A stretch of DNA of 64,000 nt from Gemmatimonadota bacterium (GCA_040388625.1 JAZKBK010000006.1:172702-236701), one strand, 5' to 3'. Positions 53,690 to 62,380 are shown, counted from the first letter of the stretch. Notes: a model not told the origin generated them from the sequence alone. Translations and numbers: made by a program.

Positions 53690-53787
53690 TTACGCCTCCT
53701 CCACTGCAAGCTCACCGCATAGCACGTGTACACGATCCCAGCCACACTGTACGCGAGATGATACCAGAACGCATCCTGTGGCGGCAT
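53671..53787 (-). CDS. ccmD: Heme exporter accessory protein CcmD
   Basis: 38 residues, too short for most gene finders. It begins MPPQDAFWYHLAYSVAG, has a single membrane helix (about 6-27) and a strongly basic tail (RRRKWRRK), exactly the CcmD plan. The start ATG overlaps the ccmC stop (TGATG). Its end overlaps the start of the uroporphyrinogen gene by 19 bases. CcmD stabilises the CcmABC-CcmE complex that loads heme onto the chaperone CcmE for cytochrome c assembly. CcmE is not encoded nearby in the window. Confidence 0.82.
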   Translation of the reverse strand: MPPQDAFWYHLAYSVAGIVYTCYAVSLQWRRRKWRRKE

Positions 53788-54449
53788 CAGGACCGTCCCT
53801 CCAGTGCTGCGTCGCGCTCGGTTGCGAGCAGGTACCGTTCATGCAACAGCCACGCATACAGCAGCGTCAACGCTCCGAACGCCGACACAAGCGTGATCAC
53901 CATGTCCGATGGCATCGACGGCGCGCTCGGCTTGAGCAACACCGGCATGGGGTGCATCGTTCGGAAGAAGTACACGCTCAGATGTATGAACGGAACAAGC
54001 AGGGCGCCGAGAATCCCCAGCACAGCCGAAAATCGCGCGCGCATTTCGAAGTCATCGATCGCGCCGCGTAGAATTATGTAGCCTGCGTAGATGAACCAGA
54101 GAAACAGCGTCAGGGTCAGGCGCGCGTCCCACGTCCAGTATGCGCCCCATATCGGTTTCGCCCAGAGCGGACCGGTGATGAGCACCACCGACGTAAAGAC
54201 GAATCCCACCTCGGCGGAACTCGACGCTACGCGATCGAGCTTTGGATCCTTGAGCCAGAGGTACAGCACGCTCGTGATGAACACGAGTCCGAACGCCAGA
54301 TACAGTCCAACCCACGCCGACGGCGCGTGAACGTAGAGGATCTTCTGCGCCGGACCCTGCAACGCGTCGAATGGCGTGAAGTAGATCGCCCGGATGTACA
54401 CGCCGATCACCGCGAGGACCGCCACAACTCCAAGTTTTGAGAACTTCAT
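53787..54449 (-). CDS. ccmC: Heme exporter protein CcmC (cytochrome c assembly protein)
   Basis: 220 residues from ATG 54449. Six membrane helices and the tryptophan-rich heme-handling motif WGAYWTWDARLTLTLFLWF (WGxxWxWD) are unmistakable; conserved His are in LYVHAPSAW and FIHLSVYFFR. It delivers heme to CcmE in the periplasm. The start overlaps the ccmB stop (ATGA), the stop overlaps ccmD. The open frame extends beyond 54449 to 54731, but that part is antisense-like or out of family. Confidence 0.95.
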   Translation of the reverse strand: MKFSKLGVVAVLAVIGVYIRAIYFTPFDALQGPAQKILYVHAPSAWVGLYLAFGLVFITSVLYLWLKDPKLDRVASSSAEVGFVFTSVVLITGPLWAKPIWGAYWTWDARLTLTLFLWFIYAGYIILRGAIDDFEMRARFSAVLGILGALLVPFIHLSVYFFRTMHPMPVLLKPSAPSMPSDMVITLVSAFGALTLLYAWLLHERYLLATERDAALEGRS

Positions 54450-55165
54450 TGTTCCAACGTATATGGATATAGCAGTGTACAGACAACCAGAAACACGACG
54501 TCGAATGCAGCCAGGATCGACAGGTAACCCGACACTTCCGACACCGCGCGCCCGTTCATGAGCCGCGCGGTGGCCTGCGCGGCGGGAAGAATCACAGGAA
54601 CGAAAAACGGAAGCGCCAGCAGTGGCAGGAGCAGCTCGGCGAGCCGGGTACTGACCGCCATGGAGGAAAACAGCGTCCCCACCGCCACCAGACCCACGGA
54701 TGCCAACAGCACCACTCCGATCAGCGGCCACACGTAGCCGCCGATCGGCACATTATATAGTAGCGCAACCGCAGGCAGCGAAATGGCCTGAACCACAATG
54801 ACAAACGCGAGATTCGCGATCAGCTTCCCCAGGTAGATCGCTTCGCGATCCACCGGCGCCGCCAACAAGGCGTCCATCGCCCGGGTCGGCTGCTCCACGC
54901 CGAATGAACGGTGCAGCCCCAGCAGCCCGGAAAAGGTGAAGATCACCCAGAGCACGCCTGGCGCAAGATCGATCGACGCGACAGCCGTGGGATCCCAGGC
55001 GAAAAAGAATATCGTGATCGCGAGAACCGCAAATGCCAGCGCGGAGAGAATCACGCTGCGCGATCGCAGCTCGATGAGAGTGTCCTTGCGCGCGATGGCC
55101 AGGGTCGATCCAACAAACCCCGGTGCGCGACGATGGACCGGCGCCACGCTCGTACTAGGCGGCAT
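54446..55165 (-). CDS. ccmB: Heme exporter protein CcmB
   Basis: 239 residues from ATG 55165, about six hydrophobic segments. The entry IARKDTLIELRSRSVILSALAFAVL and GVLWVIFTFSGLLGLHRSFGVE match the CcmB family (in shorter pieces KDTLIELRSRS and FSGLLGLHRSF). It is the membrane partner of the CcmA ATPase, which releases heme-loaded CcmE from CcmC. It overlaps ccmA by 11 bases and ccmC by 4. Confidence 0.93.
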   Translation of the reverse strand: MPPSTSVAPVHRRAPGFVGSTLAIARKDTLIELRSRSVILSALAFAVLAITIFFFAWDPTAVASIDLAPGVLWVIFTFSGLLGLHRSFGVEQPTRAMDALLAAPVDREAIYLGKLIANLAFVIVVQAISLPAVALLYNVPIGGYVWPLIGVVLLASVGLVAVGTLFSSMAVSTRLAELLLPLLALPFFVPVILPAAQATARLMNGRAVSEVSGYLSILAAFDVVFLVVCTLLYPYTLEQ

Positions 55166-55868
55166 CGACCGAGAGCTCACGGTAGAGCGCAGTGTATTCC
55201 TCGCGTGCAGGAATCGGCGCACGATCGAGGCGCACGAATCTCCCTTCGCGCATTATCGCCGCGGCGGTGCAGAGTGCGAGCGCTTCGTCCAGGTTGTGGG
55301 TGACGATGATTATCGTCGCGCCTGAATCGCGTAACCCGGCCAACATGCCGGTGAGCGCCGAGGCGCCGGCTGCATCAAGGCCTGTGAACGGCTCGTCCGC
55401 AAGGAGGACCGACGGACTGTGCACTATCGCGCGAGCGACCGACACTCGCTGCTGCATACCACGACTCAACGATCGCACGCGGACATCCGCGAACGACGCG
55501 GCGCCCAGTCGCGCCAGCACTTGGTCAGCCGCCGCTCGCGCGTCCTGCACGCCGTACATGCGTGCCGAGAATTCCACGTTCTCGCGCGCTGTCAGAGCAT
55601 CGTAGAGCATGGTCTGGTGCGATACCAGACCAACGCGGGCGCGCACGTCGGCACTTCCGGGTAGTGGAATTCCCTCGATCGCTGCGCTCCCTGAAGTCGG
55701 ACGCAACAAACCACCAAGCATCCGTAGAAGCGTCGTCTTGCCGGCGCCATTCGGGCCGAACAGCGCAAGACAATCACCCGCCACGAGGGTGAGCGACACA
55801 CCGTTCACGGCGCGACGTGTGCCGAAGTTGCGGACGAGGTCCGTCGCCTGGAGAGACAGCTCAGTCAT
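55155..55868 (-). CDS. ccmA: Heme exporter ATP-binding protein CcmA
   Basis: 237 residues from ATG 55868. ABC ATPase with Walker A FGPNGAGKTTLLRML, the signature LSRGMQQRVSVARA, Walker B VLLADEPFTGLD and switch-His THNLDEAL. The signature LSRGM is the variant typical of CcmA/ABC-2-type ATPases. With ccmB, ccmC and ccmD it forms a compact cytochrome c maturation unit (system I). Confidence 0.92.
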   Translation of the reverse strand: MTELSLQATDLVRNFGTRRAVNGVSLTLVAGDCLALFGPNGAGKTTLLRMLGGLLRPTSGSAAIEGIPLPGSADVRARVGLVSHQTMLYDALTARENVEFSARMYGVQDARAAADQVLARLGAASFADVRVRSLSRGMQQRVSVARAIVHSPSVLLADEPFTGLDAAGASALTGMLAGLRDSGATIIIVTHNLDEALALCTAAAIMREGRFVRLDRAPIPAREEYTALYRELSVDAA

Positions 55869-55955
55869 CGCGCGCAACACTGGCAGCGCACATGCGCGCC
55901 GCGGCGTAGGCCCGCACGGGATTGATACCCCGATCCCATGCGGGCAATGCGATGG

Positions 55956-56108
55956 CTACTTGGTCGCCGCGGCTGCGGGCTTCTCGCTCGCGTAGTGATT
56001 GTTCGTCAGAACAACGATGCCGAAGAGAATAGCGAACACAAAGCATCCGCCGACGATCAGCCCGGTGAGCGCCGCGGGGAAGTCCGTACCATGCTGCTTC
56101 GTTTCCAT
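55956..56108 (-). CDS. Small single-helix membrane protein
   Basis: 50 residues from ATG 56108. One hydrophobic helix (AALTGLIVGGCFVFAILFGIVV, given here as LIVGGCFVFAILFGIVV) and an Ala/Lys tail. It starts 5 bases after the cyclophilin stop and is followed at 87 bases by ccmA, so it is probably in the same transcript. I do not recognise it; a small subunit or accessory peptide of a heme or cytochrome system is only a guess from position. Confidence 0.55.
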   Translation of the reverse strand: METKQHGTDFPAALTGLIVGGCFVFAILFGIVVLTNNHYASEKPAAAATK

Positions 56109-56113
56109 CGTAT

Positions 56114-56593
56114 CTACTCCGTGGCTGTGGCTGTGTCGGTAACGCGCACCTTGTTCATCACATCGTTCTGCCGGATCTGGCGCACAACGTCGTCGCCCTT
56201 GACCACCTTGCCGAACACTGTGTGCACGCCGTTCAGGTGCTTGGTGTTCTTCTCGTCCAGGACGATGAAGAACTGGCTGCCGCCGGTATCCTTCCCCGCA
56301 TGCGCCATGGACAGCGCGCCAAACTCGTGCGTGCGCGGATTGCCTTTGGTCTCGCACTTGATGGTGTAGCCGGGACCGCCGGTGCCGATGCGCGGGCTGC
56401 CGGCCGGAAGATCGCGCGACAGCGGGTCTCCACCCTGCACCACGAACTCCGGAATCACGCGGTGAAACTTCACCCCGTCGTAAAAGCCTTCATTCGCGAG
56501 CTTCTCGAAGTTCTCGACCGTCTTGGGGGCGTCACCGGAATACAACTCGGCGACCATCGTTCCCTTGTTCGTCTCAAATGTTGCTTGCTTCAC
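56114..56593 (-). CDS. Cyclophilin-type peptidyl-prolyl isomerase
   Basis: 159 residues, single-domain bacterial cyclophilin without a signal peptide. Active-site motifs are [16 protein letters not shown] and [19 protein letters not shown], then [15 protein letters not shown]. It catalyses proline isomerisation during folding in the cytoplasm. GTG 56593 overlaps the nth stop. It precedes a small membrane protein and the ccm genes. Confidence 0.95.
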   Translation of the reverse strand: MKQATFETNKGTMVAELYSGDAPKTVENFEKLANEGFYDGVKFHRVIPEFVVQGGDPLSRDLPAGSPRIGTGGPGYTIKCETKGNPRTHEFGALSMAHAGKDTGGSQFFIVLDEKNTKHLNGVHTVFGKVVKGDDVVRQIRQNDVMNKVRVTDTATATE

Positions 56594-57231
56594 ACTTCAC
56601 TCGATGGACATAGGTCATTCAGCACGCACTCTGCGCACCTCGGGCGTCGGGCCAGACAGACGCGGCGTCCGTGAAATATCAGCAGATGAGACAGCAGAGT
56701 CCAATTTTTTTGCGGGAATAGCTTCATCAGCACCCGCTCGACCTTCACCGGATCCGAGAGACGAGTGAGGCCAAGCCGTCGGCTGACCCGCCCCACGTGT
56801 GTGTCGACGACGACACCAGCCGGTTTTTCGAACGCGGTGCCGAGGATCACGTTCGCAGTCTTCCGACCCACCCCCGGAAGCGTGACGAGGTCGTCCATCC
56901 GGTCGGGAACGACGCCCCCGAACCGATCGAGCAGCCCGCCAGCCATTCCGAGCAAGCTCTTGGTCTTGTTGCGAAAAAATCCGGTCGGTTTTATCAGCTC
57001 CTCGACATCGCGCGGATCGGCCATCGCCAGCGCTTCGGCGTCCGGATACCGCTCGAATAGCGCGGGCGTCACCAGATTCACCCGTTTATCGGTGCACTGG
57101 GCGCTCAGGATCGTCGCCACCAGGAGCTGGTACGCGTTGGTATGGTCCAACTCGCAATGCGCGTCGGGGTATGCTCGCGCGAGCCGCTTGAAGATGATCG
57201 GCGCGCGCACGGAAGCGGGTTGTAGGGGCAT
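56590..57231 (-). CDS. nth: Endonuclease III (nth-type DNA glycosylase/AP lyase)
   Basis: 213 residues. HhH-GPD domain: [16 protein letters not shown] with the catalytic Lys in the hairpin and the catalytic Asp in [14 protein letters not shown]. At the C-terminus a [4Fe-4S] cluster motif C-x6-C-x2-C-x5-C is present (CLARRPRC then CVLNDLC). It removes oxidised pyrimidines in base-excision repair. It is the first gene of the minus-strand run and is preceded by the MITE-like repeat. Confidence 0.95.
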   Translation of the reverse strand: MPLQPASVRAPIIFKRLARAYPDAHCELDHTNAYQLLVATILSAQCTDKRVNLVTPALFERYPDAEALAMADPRDVEELIKPTGFFRNKTKSLLGMAGGLLDRFGGVVPDRMDDLVTLPGVGRKTANVILGTAFEKPAGVVVDTHVGRVSRRLGLTRLSDPVKVERVLMKLFPQKNWTLLSHLLIFHGRRVCLARRPRCAECVLNDLCPSSEV

Positions 57232-57267
57232 CGTTACCGGAAACTAAGGGTGCCGCGCTCAATCAGT

Positions 57268-57369
57268 CGTCAGTCCCGCGAAAGCGGGAATCCATGTTAT
57301 CGATCTTGGTGTGACGACAGCGCAAGGCTGGTCGGCAGTAGATGGATCCCAGCGTGCGCGGGGATGACG
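57268..57369. repeat. 102-base MITE-like element
   Basis: Imperfect terminal inverted repeats of 28 bases at 57268-57295 and 57342-57369, sharing ATGGAT and TGACG ends and a TCCCGC-GAAA-GCGGGA inner hairpin. No coding capacity. The arms resemble the hairpin at 37574-37614. It is a likely non-autonomous or REP-type element between nth and the next gene. Confidence 0.7.
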
Positions 57370-57404
57370 AGTCCGTCGCTCTTTCCCGGACACGGCGACG
57401 ACCC

Positions 57405-57860
57405 CTAGTGAGTTTCCTCGACCCCGGCCATCGCAGGCATCGTATCCACAAGCTCGTGCAGCTGCTTCACGATCAGGTCCAGCTCCTGACGGGCGCCGTC
57501 CGCATCCAGCATTCCGCCCTTCATCGAGAGCGCGATGCGATTCATGTACTTCACCTTGTCCAACATCTGCTCCGTCGCACGCCTCAGCTGCAGATATTTG
57601 CGCTTCTCGGCGCGGGCTCGATAAAAACGGCGCAGGAGATCGTCGGTGGTGAATCGCTCTGAGAGCTGGATCGCCTCTTCGATCGTGCGGCCCGGAATTC
57701 CGCCGTGGTCAGGCAGCGGCTTGTCGCCGACGGCCGGACCGCTGAACCACAGACGCCCGATGTGCTCGAGGCCGTCATAGGAGAAACGAACCATGACGTC
57801 GCAGAGTGCTCCGTCAGCGTCGATGGTGGCGAGATGGTGCTCGGCGCGAAAATCAGTCAT
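57405..57860 (-). CDS. Hypothetical protein following the alpha/beta hydrolase
   Basis: 151 residues from ATG 57860, directly after the hydrolase stop with no gap, so coupled to it. No signal peptide. The first half is beta-type (VMVRFSYDGLEHIGRLWFSG), the second is helical and charged (RRFYRARAEKRKYLQLRRA), possibly a coiled coil. I do not recognise the family. Confidence 0.7.
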   Translation of the reverse strand: MTDFRAEHHLATIDADGALCDVMVRFSYDGLEHIGRLWFSGPAVGDKPLPDHGGIPGRTIEEAIQLSERFTTDDLLRRFYRARAEKRKYLQLRRATEQMLDKVKYMNRIALSMKGGMLDADGARQELDLIVKQLHELVDTMPAMAGVEETH

Positions 57861-58754
57861 TCACCCGGAAGCTGCGGCGTCGGTTGACGCGAGGAACGGA
57901 TCGATCGCTTCCCAGAGCTGCTCGGGACGCTCGACATATGGAACGTGGCCACATCGATCCAGAAAGACAGGTTCGGTCTTGAGAGCGCGAGCCACGTCGA
58001 TTGAAGACGCGGGTGGAATCGGATCGTCACGACCGTGAACGAGGCGAGCCATCACCTGCAAGCGCCCGATGTCCGGCCGAAGATCAAAATCGCCGAGACT
58101 GTCCCAGGTCGACTGCTGCACGCGGCCGACCACACGGAACGGTGTGAGGTTGCGAGCGTTGGCCGGATCGTAGAAATAGCCCGCGACCCCGAGCTCGAAT
58201 ATTCTCTGGCGATATGCATCCGGATCCCTCTCGCGCAAATCTGACGCCATGAGAATCGCGCGCTCGTCCGCAATGGCCGGCGCATTCCCCCGTGCGCGGA
58301 GATTCGCGTCGAATTCAGCACGATATTCACTCGTCACAGGCGCAGGACTCATGAGAACGAGGCGAGCCGGCTGCGGGAGCGAAGCGTCCTGAGACTGGGT
58401 GATGGCATATAGCAGCGCAAGCATTCCTCCCCAGGAATAGCCAAGAATGGACGGAGACGTAATATCACATTCCTGGCATAGAGCCGCGAGGTCCATGACA
58501 TGGTCCCGCCAACCGATAGGGCTATTGTCCGACGCCCTCGATTGGCCGCCGCCACGCTGATCGTAGAGCAGCAGATCGTACTTCTCGGCCAGATGCAGCA
58601 TCTGTGGAAGGAGATACCGGTGATCGGCGCCGGGTCCCCCGTGAAGCAATATGAGAATCGGTCTGCCGGGCTCGCCGTATCGAGCCCAGTAGAGCGGGAC
58701 CGATGTGGAGCTCGTGAAGCCGGCTTCGCGCGGGGCTGGGATCGGGAGAGGCAC
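57861..58754 (-). CDS. Alpha/beta hydrolase, prolyl-aminopeptidase-like
   Basis: 297 residues from GTG 58754. Oxyanion motif LLHGGPGADHRYLLP, nucleophile GYSWGGMLALLYA, acid HGRDDPIPPAS and base CGHVPYVE are in the right order. The HGGPG plus GYSWGG pair is that of proline iminopeptidases (family S33), which release N-terminal proline, though esterases share it. The cap domain lies between about 150 and 210. No signal peptide, so cytoplasmic. Operon with the following hypothetical gene. Confidence 0.87.
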   Translation of the reverse strand: MPLPIPAPREAGFTSSTSVPLYWARYGEPGRPILILLHGGPGADHRYLLPQMLHLAEKYDLLLYDQRGGGQSRASDNSPIGWRDHVMDLAALCQECDITSPSILGYSWGGMLALLYAITQSQDASLPQPARLVLMSPAPVTSEYRAEFDANLRARGNAPAIADERAILMASDLRERDPDAYRQRIFELGVAGYFYDPANARNLTPFRVVGRVQQSTWDSLGDFDLRPDIGRLQVMARLVHGRDDPIPPASSIDVARALKTEPVFLDRCGHVPYVERPEQLWEAIDPFLASTDAAASG

Positions 58755-58763
58755 GATCCAAAT

Positions 58764-58946
58764 TTAATCTCGACCGCCCCGGCGTCTTGGTTTGTTGCGT
58801 ACAAACCACACTGTGTAGCGCGGATAAGTCAAATACGTACCGTGATCCACAACTCTCGCATTGGCAAATATCTCAGATTGCTCTAAGTCGTTGCAGCCCA
58901 ACACGTTGTACTTGTCACAAAATTCTGAGTAAAACGGCATCCGCAA
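58764..58946 (-). CDS. Doubtful small open frame
   Basis: 60 residues (begins MRMPFYSEFCDKYNVLGC, ends basic RRRGGRD) in a lower-GC stretch upstream of the hydrolase. Composition looks protein-like, but there is no recognised motif and no clear ribosome site. It may be a remnant or chance frame. The rest of 58947-59100 holds the promoter region of the PEP-CTERM gene with no signal I can fix. Confidence 0.2.
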   Translation of the reverse strand: MRMPFYSEFCDKYNVLGCNDLEQSEIFANARVVDHGTYLTYPRYTVWFVRNKPRRRGGRD

Positions 58947-59100
58947 TGCTACACAAATGATTGCGAGAAGGACCTGATCCTTATGGTGCTTCGTCGCCCG
59001 TTACTGGCCACTGCTCCCAATGGATCTGTGCGAGTCACGCAACGGGAGAGACATCCCCGGGCCTCCCTGGTTTGGGGCACTTTTTTTTGGAGACAGCTTC

Positions 59101-59766
59101 GTGAATAATCGGGTTACTTCGCTCGTCGCAGCAGCGGTTGCCGTTACGCTAGCCGGCGCTGGCACCGGTAACGCCCAGGCCGTCACCCCTGCCGGCACCT
59201 TCGGGAGCCTCCCCGTGGCCACTTTCGGTGGTACTGGAATCCCGAACAACGCAGTCATGACAGGAGGAGTGAACGGCGCCACGATGGGCCTTACGGCGAC
59301 GCCACGCTATTCCGCTCCGGCCGTTACCAACGATGGTGCAGGTACGTTTTTCGCCGCCGCCGGCCCCAGCGCCACCAACCCAGCATACGCAGGCTGGAAC
59401 TTCGACTTCTATACCGATGCCGGAACTTCCAATAGTCTGTTCAGGCTGTTCGTGGACCGGGATCCCGGACAGGGCACCAATCAGTGGGCGATGCAGCAGA
59501 TTCCCCTCGGGACCTACCAGGACTCCTGGAACGAGGGAATGTCGTTTCTGAACGGCGCGTTCGATCCGAATACAGCTGGCGAATACTCGTTCCTGCTCGT
59601 CCAGTACACGCCGACCGGCCCCTACGGATACACTGAACAGTCCCGCGTTGCAATGAACGTGGACGTCGGTGCCACAACTACACCGGAGCCATCGTCGCTC
59701 GCGCTTCTGGGCACGGGCTTCGTTGGCGTCGCAGGTTTCGTCAAACGTCGCGTCAAGCGGGTGTAA
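59101..59766 (+). CDS. Exported PEP-CTERM sorting-domain protein
   Basis: 221 residues from GTG 59101 (GGAG about 9 bases before). Signal peptide (VTSLVAAAVAVTLAGAGTG, cleaved near AQA). The middle is Gly/Thr/Asn-rich and beta-type. The C-terminus has the PEP-CTERM signal: TPEPSSLALLGTG, a short hydrophobic helix and basic KRRVKR. In the family the exosortase system cleaves and anchors such proteins, often with exopolysaccharide. No exosortase gene is in the window. The gene stands alone with its own terminator. Confidence 0.88.
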   Translation: MNNRVTSLVAAAVAVTLAGAGTGNAQAVTPAGTFGSLPVATFGGTGIPNNAVMTGGVNGATMGLTATPRYSAPAVTNDGAGTFFAAAGPSATNPAYAGWNFDFYTDAGTSNSLFRLFVDRDPGQGTNQWAMQQIPLGTYQDSWNEGMSFLNGAFDPNTAGEYSFLLVQYTPTGPYGYTEQSRVAMNVDVGATTTPEPSSLALLGTGFVGVAGFVKRRVKRV

Positions 59767-59785
59767 TCGCGGCTTTTCCAATAAG

Positions 59786-59825
59786 AAAGCACCGCAATCC
59801 CGTCATTGGGGTTGCGGTGCTTTTT
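59786..59825 (+). terminator. Rho-independent terminator of the PEP-CTERM gene
   Basis: Stem AAAGCACCGCAATCCC with near-perfect complement GGGGTTGCGGTGCTTT around a short loop, ending in a run of five T. It starts 20 bases after the stop codon and could also serve the convergent M42 gene. Confidence 0.9.
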
Positions 59826-59873
59826 GGTTTCATCGAGGCACGTAGTCCGCGGGGACTTTCGCCCGTTCCTATG

Positions 59874-60941
59874 TCATCGCGCGGTGAAATCCGTCTTTGA
59901 GCTAACTGCGCGGCAGGTCTCCGCGATCAGCTCGGCGACGTTGTTCACGTCGTTGAGCGATATCATCTCGCTCGGCGAGTGCATGTAGCGATTCGGGATC
60001 GATACGAGGCCGGTTGCAACGCCTTCGCGAGCGATGTGGATCGCATCGGCATCGGTTCCAGTGTCGCGACCAGCGGCATGCACGCTGAACGGAATCTTCT
60101 TTTTCTCGGCGACGTCGCGAAGCAGTCCGAACACTACGGGCGACACCACGGCGCCGCGCGTGAGAACCGGACCGCCATCGAGCTTCGCCTCACCGTGTTC
60201 CTTCTTCTCGATATTGGGATGGTCGATCGCGAACGTGACGTCGACTACGATCGCCATCTGCGGCCGCAGCGCAGCAGCTCCGACGAGCGCGCCTCCCCCG
60301 CGATAGGCGATCTCTTCCTGGGCGGTCGCAACGGCGACTACCTTCGCCTTGCCGGGCTTTTCGGCGTAGCGCCTGAGAGCCTCGAGAACTGTGAACGCAC
60401 CAATGCGATTGTCGATCGAGCGCGACGCGATGCGCGAATTTGGCAGCTCGATTGCCCGCGCATCGATCACGCCTGGATCGCCGACCGAGAGCATCGTCAG
60501 ACACTCCTTCTTGTCACGCGCGCCGACGTCCACCCACAGATCGCGCATCCGTGCACCCTTCTCGCGATCCTCCGGGCGAATGATGTGGATCGGGATCTTC
60601 CCCACGACACCGATTACGTCGCCATGGCGCCCGCTGAATCGAATGCGCTGCCCCACGAGAACCTGTGGATCCCAGCCCCCGATCGGAGCGATGTAGGCGT
60701 ATCCATCGTCATCGACATACGTGACGATTACGCCGATCTCGTCGATGTGGCCGGCAAGCATGATCGTCGGCGACCCGGACGGGTTCACGACAGCCATTGA
60801 ATTGCCGGAAACGTCCGCCGTCACCTCAGCGAACTTCGAAGCCTCGGCGCGCCAGACCTTGGCAGGCGCTCCTTCAAAGCCCGAAGGGCCGGGAGTGTCA
60901 AGAAGCTGCTTGAGAAACTCGATCGATTTTGGTGTAAACAT
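59874..60941 (-). CDS. M42-family glutamyl/leucyl-type aminopeptidase
   Basis: 355 residues from ATG 60941 (six residues shorter than the longest frame). Metal and catalytic motifs are LAGHIDEIGVIV, SIDNRIGAFTVLEAL, ATAQEEIAYRGGGA (catalytic Glu pair) and YMHSPSEMISLND. M42 enzymes form large cytoplasmic tetrahedral dodecamers that trim peptides; some are cellulase-annotated in error. Upstream lies a hairpin and the acyl-CoA dehydrogenase on the same strand. Confidence 0.92.
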   Translation of the reverse strand: MFTPKSIEFLKQLLDTPGPSGFEGAPAKVWRAEASKFAEVTADVSGNSMAVVNPSGSPTIMLAGHIDEIGVIVTYVDDDGYAYIAPIGGWDPQVLVGQRIRFSGRHGDVIGVVGKIPIHIIRPEDREKGARMRDLWVDVGARDKKECLTMLSVGDPGVIDARAIELPNSRIASRSIDNRIGAFTVLEALRRYAEKPGKAKVVAVATAQEEIAYRGGGALVGAAALRPQMAIVVDVTFAIDHPNIEKKEHGEAKLDGGPVLTRGAVVSPVVFGLLRDVAEKKKIPFSVHAAGRDTGTDADAIHIAREGVATGLVSIPNRYMHSPSEMISLNDVNNVAELIAETCRAVSSKTDFTAR

Positions 60942-60956
60942 GGTCGGATAATTTAC

Positions 60957-60989
60957 CACGCCCCGGCCGCAGAGAGCGATCGGGGCGTG
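60957..60989. terminator. Possible terminator after the acyl-CoA dehydrogenase
   Basis: Perfect 9-base stem (CACGCCCCG and complement) with a 15-base loop, about 100 bases after the dehydrogenase stop and 15 bases before the M42 start. It lacks a T-run; it may also influence the M42 leader. Confidence 0.4.
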
Positions 60990-61089
60990 TTGGTCGATGG
61001 CGTGTCCATCCTTGAAAGATCGGCAGCTGGAGCCACAGTCTCAAAAAGACGGGGCACTCAGATGTTTGCAGCGGCCGGTCCATCGCCCG

Positions 61090-62253
61090 CTAGCGAAGGA
61101 CCGCCTTTGCTATCGTCTGCAGCTGCATGTTGGAGGTGCCTTCGTAGATGGTGCCGATCTTGGCGTCACGGAAAAACTTCTCGACCGGATAGTCGGTCGT
61201 GTAGCCGTAACCACCGAACAGCTCGACGCAAAGCGACGTAACGCGCCCGCAGACCTGGGACGAGTACAGTTTCGCCATCGCGCCCTCTCGTGCGATGTCC
61301 TTGCCGGCGTCCTTGAGCCGCGTCGCGTTGTACACCATGAGGCGGGCCGCTTCGATTTCGGTCGCCGCCTGCGCCACCTGAAACTGGATAGCCTGCATCT
61401 CGGCCAGCGGCTTGCCGAACTGCTGGCGCTCCTTGATGTAGGCAATCGCAGCATCGAGCGCGCCTTGCGCAACGCCGATCATCTGAGCGCCGATCCCGAT
61501 GCGACCCTCGTTGAGCGTCTCGATTGCAATCTTGTATCCCTGTCCAGCGGGGCCAAGCACGTTGGCGGCCGGAACCTCGCAGTTGTCGAGCAGCAATTCG
61601 ACAGTGGAGGAGGCGCGAATGCCGAGCTTGTCCTCCTTCTTGCCCACCCCGAATCCGGGAAAGTCGCGCTCGATGATGAACGCGGTGATTCCCTTGTAGC
61701 CGGCGTTCGGATCGACATTGGCGAACACGACATACAGGCCAGCCTCAGCGCCGTTGGTGATCCACAGCTTACGGCCGTTCAGCACATATGAATCGCCGCG
61801 CTTCTCGGCGCGAGTTGCAAGTGCGAACGCATCGGATCCGGATCCGGCTTCGGAGAGCGCGTAGGAGCCGAGCGTGCCGCTGGTGAGCATGCCGAGATAT
61901 CTGGCCTTCTGTTCTTCAGTGCCGTAGCGTGCTATGGGATAGTTGACCAACGTGTTCTGCACGTCGCAGACGATTGCAGCGGACGCGTCGACCTTTGACA
62001 GCTCTTCGACAGCCAGCGTGACCATCATTAGCGCACCGCCTGATCCGCCGTACTTTTCATCGACCTCGATTCCCATCAAGCCAAGGTCGAAGTATTGCGG
62101 GATGAGAGCGGGATCTATTTTTCCGGCCTTCTCCATGGCCTTGACGCGCGGCGCGACTTCGGTGGCGGCAAATGCGGCCACCGCATCGCGGAACATCAGC
62201 TCGTCCTCGGATAACATCGTAAGTGCTGGACGGATATCTTGCATTGTCGGCAT
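61090..62253 (-). CDS. Acyl-CoA dehydrogenase
   Basis: 387 residues, the family norm. N-terminal helical domain, then the FAD and substrate motifs YALSEAGSGSDAFALAT and LNGRKLWITNGAEA, and the catalytic base Glu371 in IYEGTSNMQLQT. FGGYGYTTDYPVEKFFRDAKI near the end is usual for short- or branched-chain enzymes (given here as FGGYGYTTDYPVEK). It oxidises acyl-CoA to enoyl-CoA and passes electrons to ETF. No other beta-oxidation gene is adjacent. Confidence 0.95.
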   Translation of the reverse strand: MPTMQDIRPALTMLSEDELMFRDAVAAFAATEVAPRVKAMEKAGKIDPALIPQYFDLGLMGIEVDEKYGGSGGALMMVTLAVEELSKVDASAAIVCDVQNTLVNYPIARYGTEEQKARYLGMLTSGTLGSYALSEAGSGSDAFALATRAEKRGDSYVLNGRKLWITNGAEAGLYVVFANVDPNAGYKGITAFIIERDFPGFGVGKKEDKLGIRASSTVELLLDNCEVPAANVLGPAGQGYKIAIETLNEGRIGIGAQMIGVAQGALDAAIAYIKERQQFGKPLAEMQAIQFQVAQAATEIEAARLMVYNATRLKDAGKDIAREGAMAKLYSSQVCGRVTSLCVELFGGYGYTTDYPVEKFFRDAKIGTIYEGTSNMQLQTIAKAVLR

Positions 62254-62380
62254 CTTCGGGCAATGAGTACGGGTGGTTCAGGCGCGATTCCGGTATCTGG
62301 GGAAACGAGCCAGTATAGTATAGGTGAAAGTCCGGTCGTCCGCGACGGTATTCCGCGGCCCTTACCGCAGCCGAGATCAC

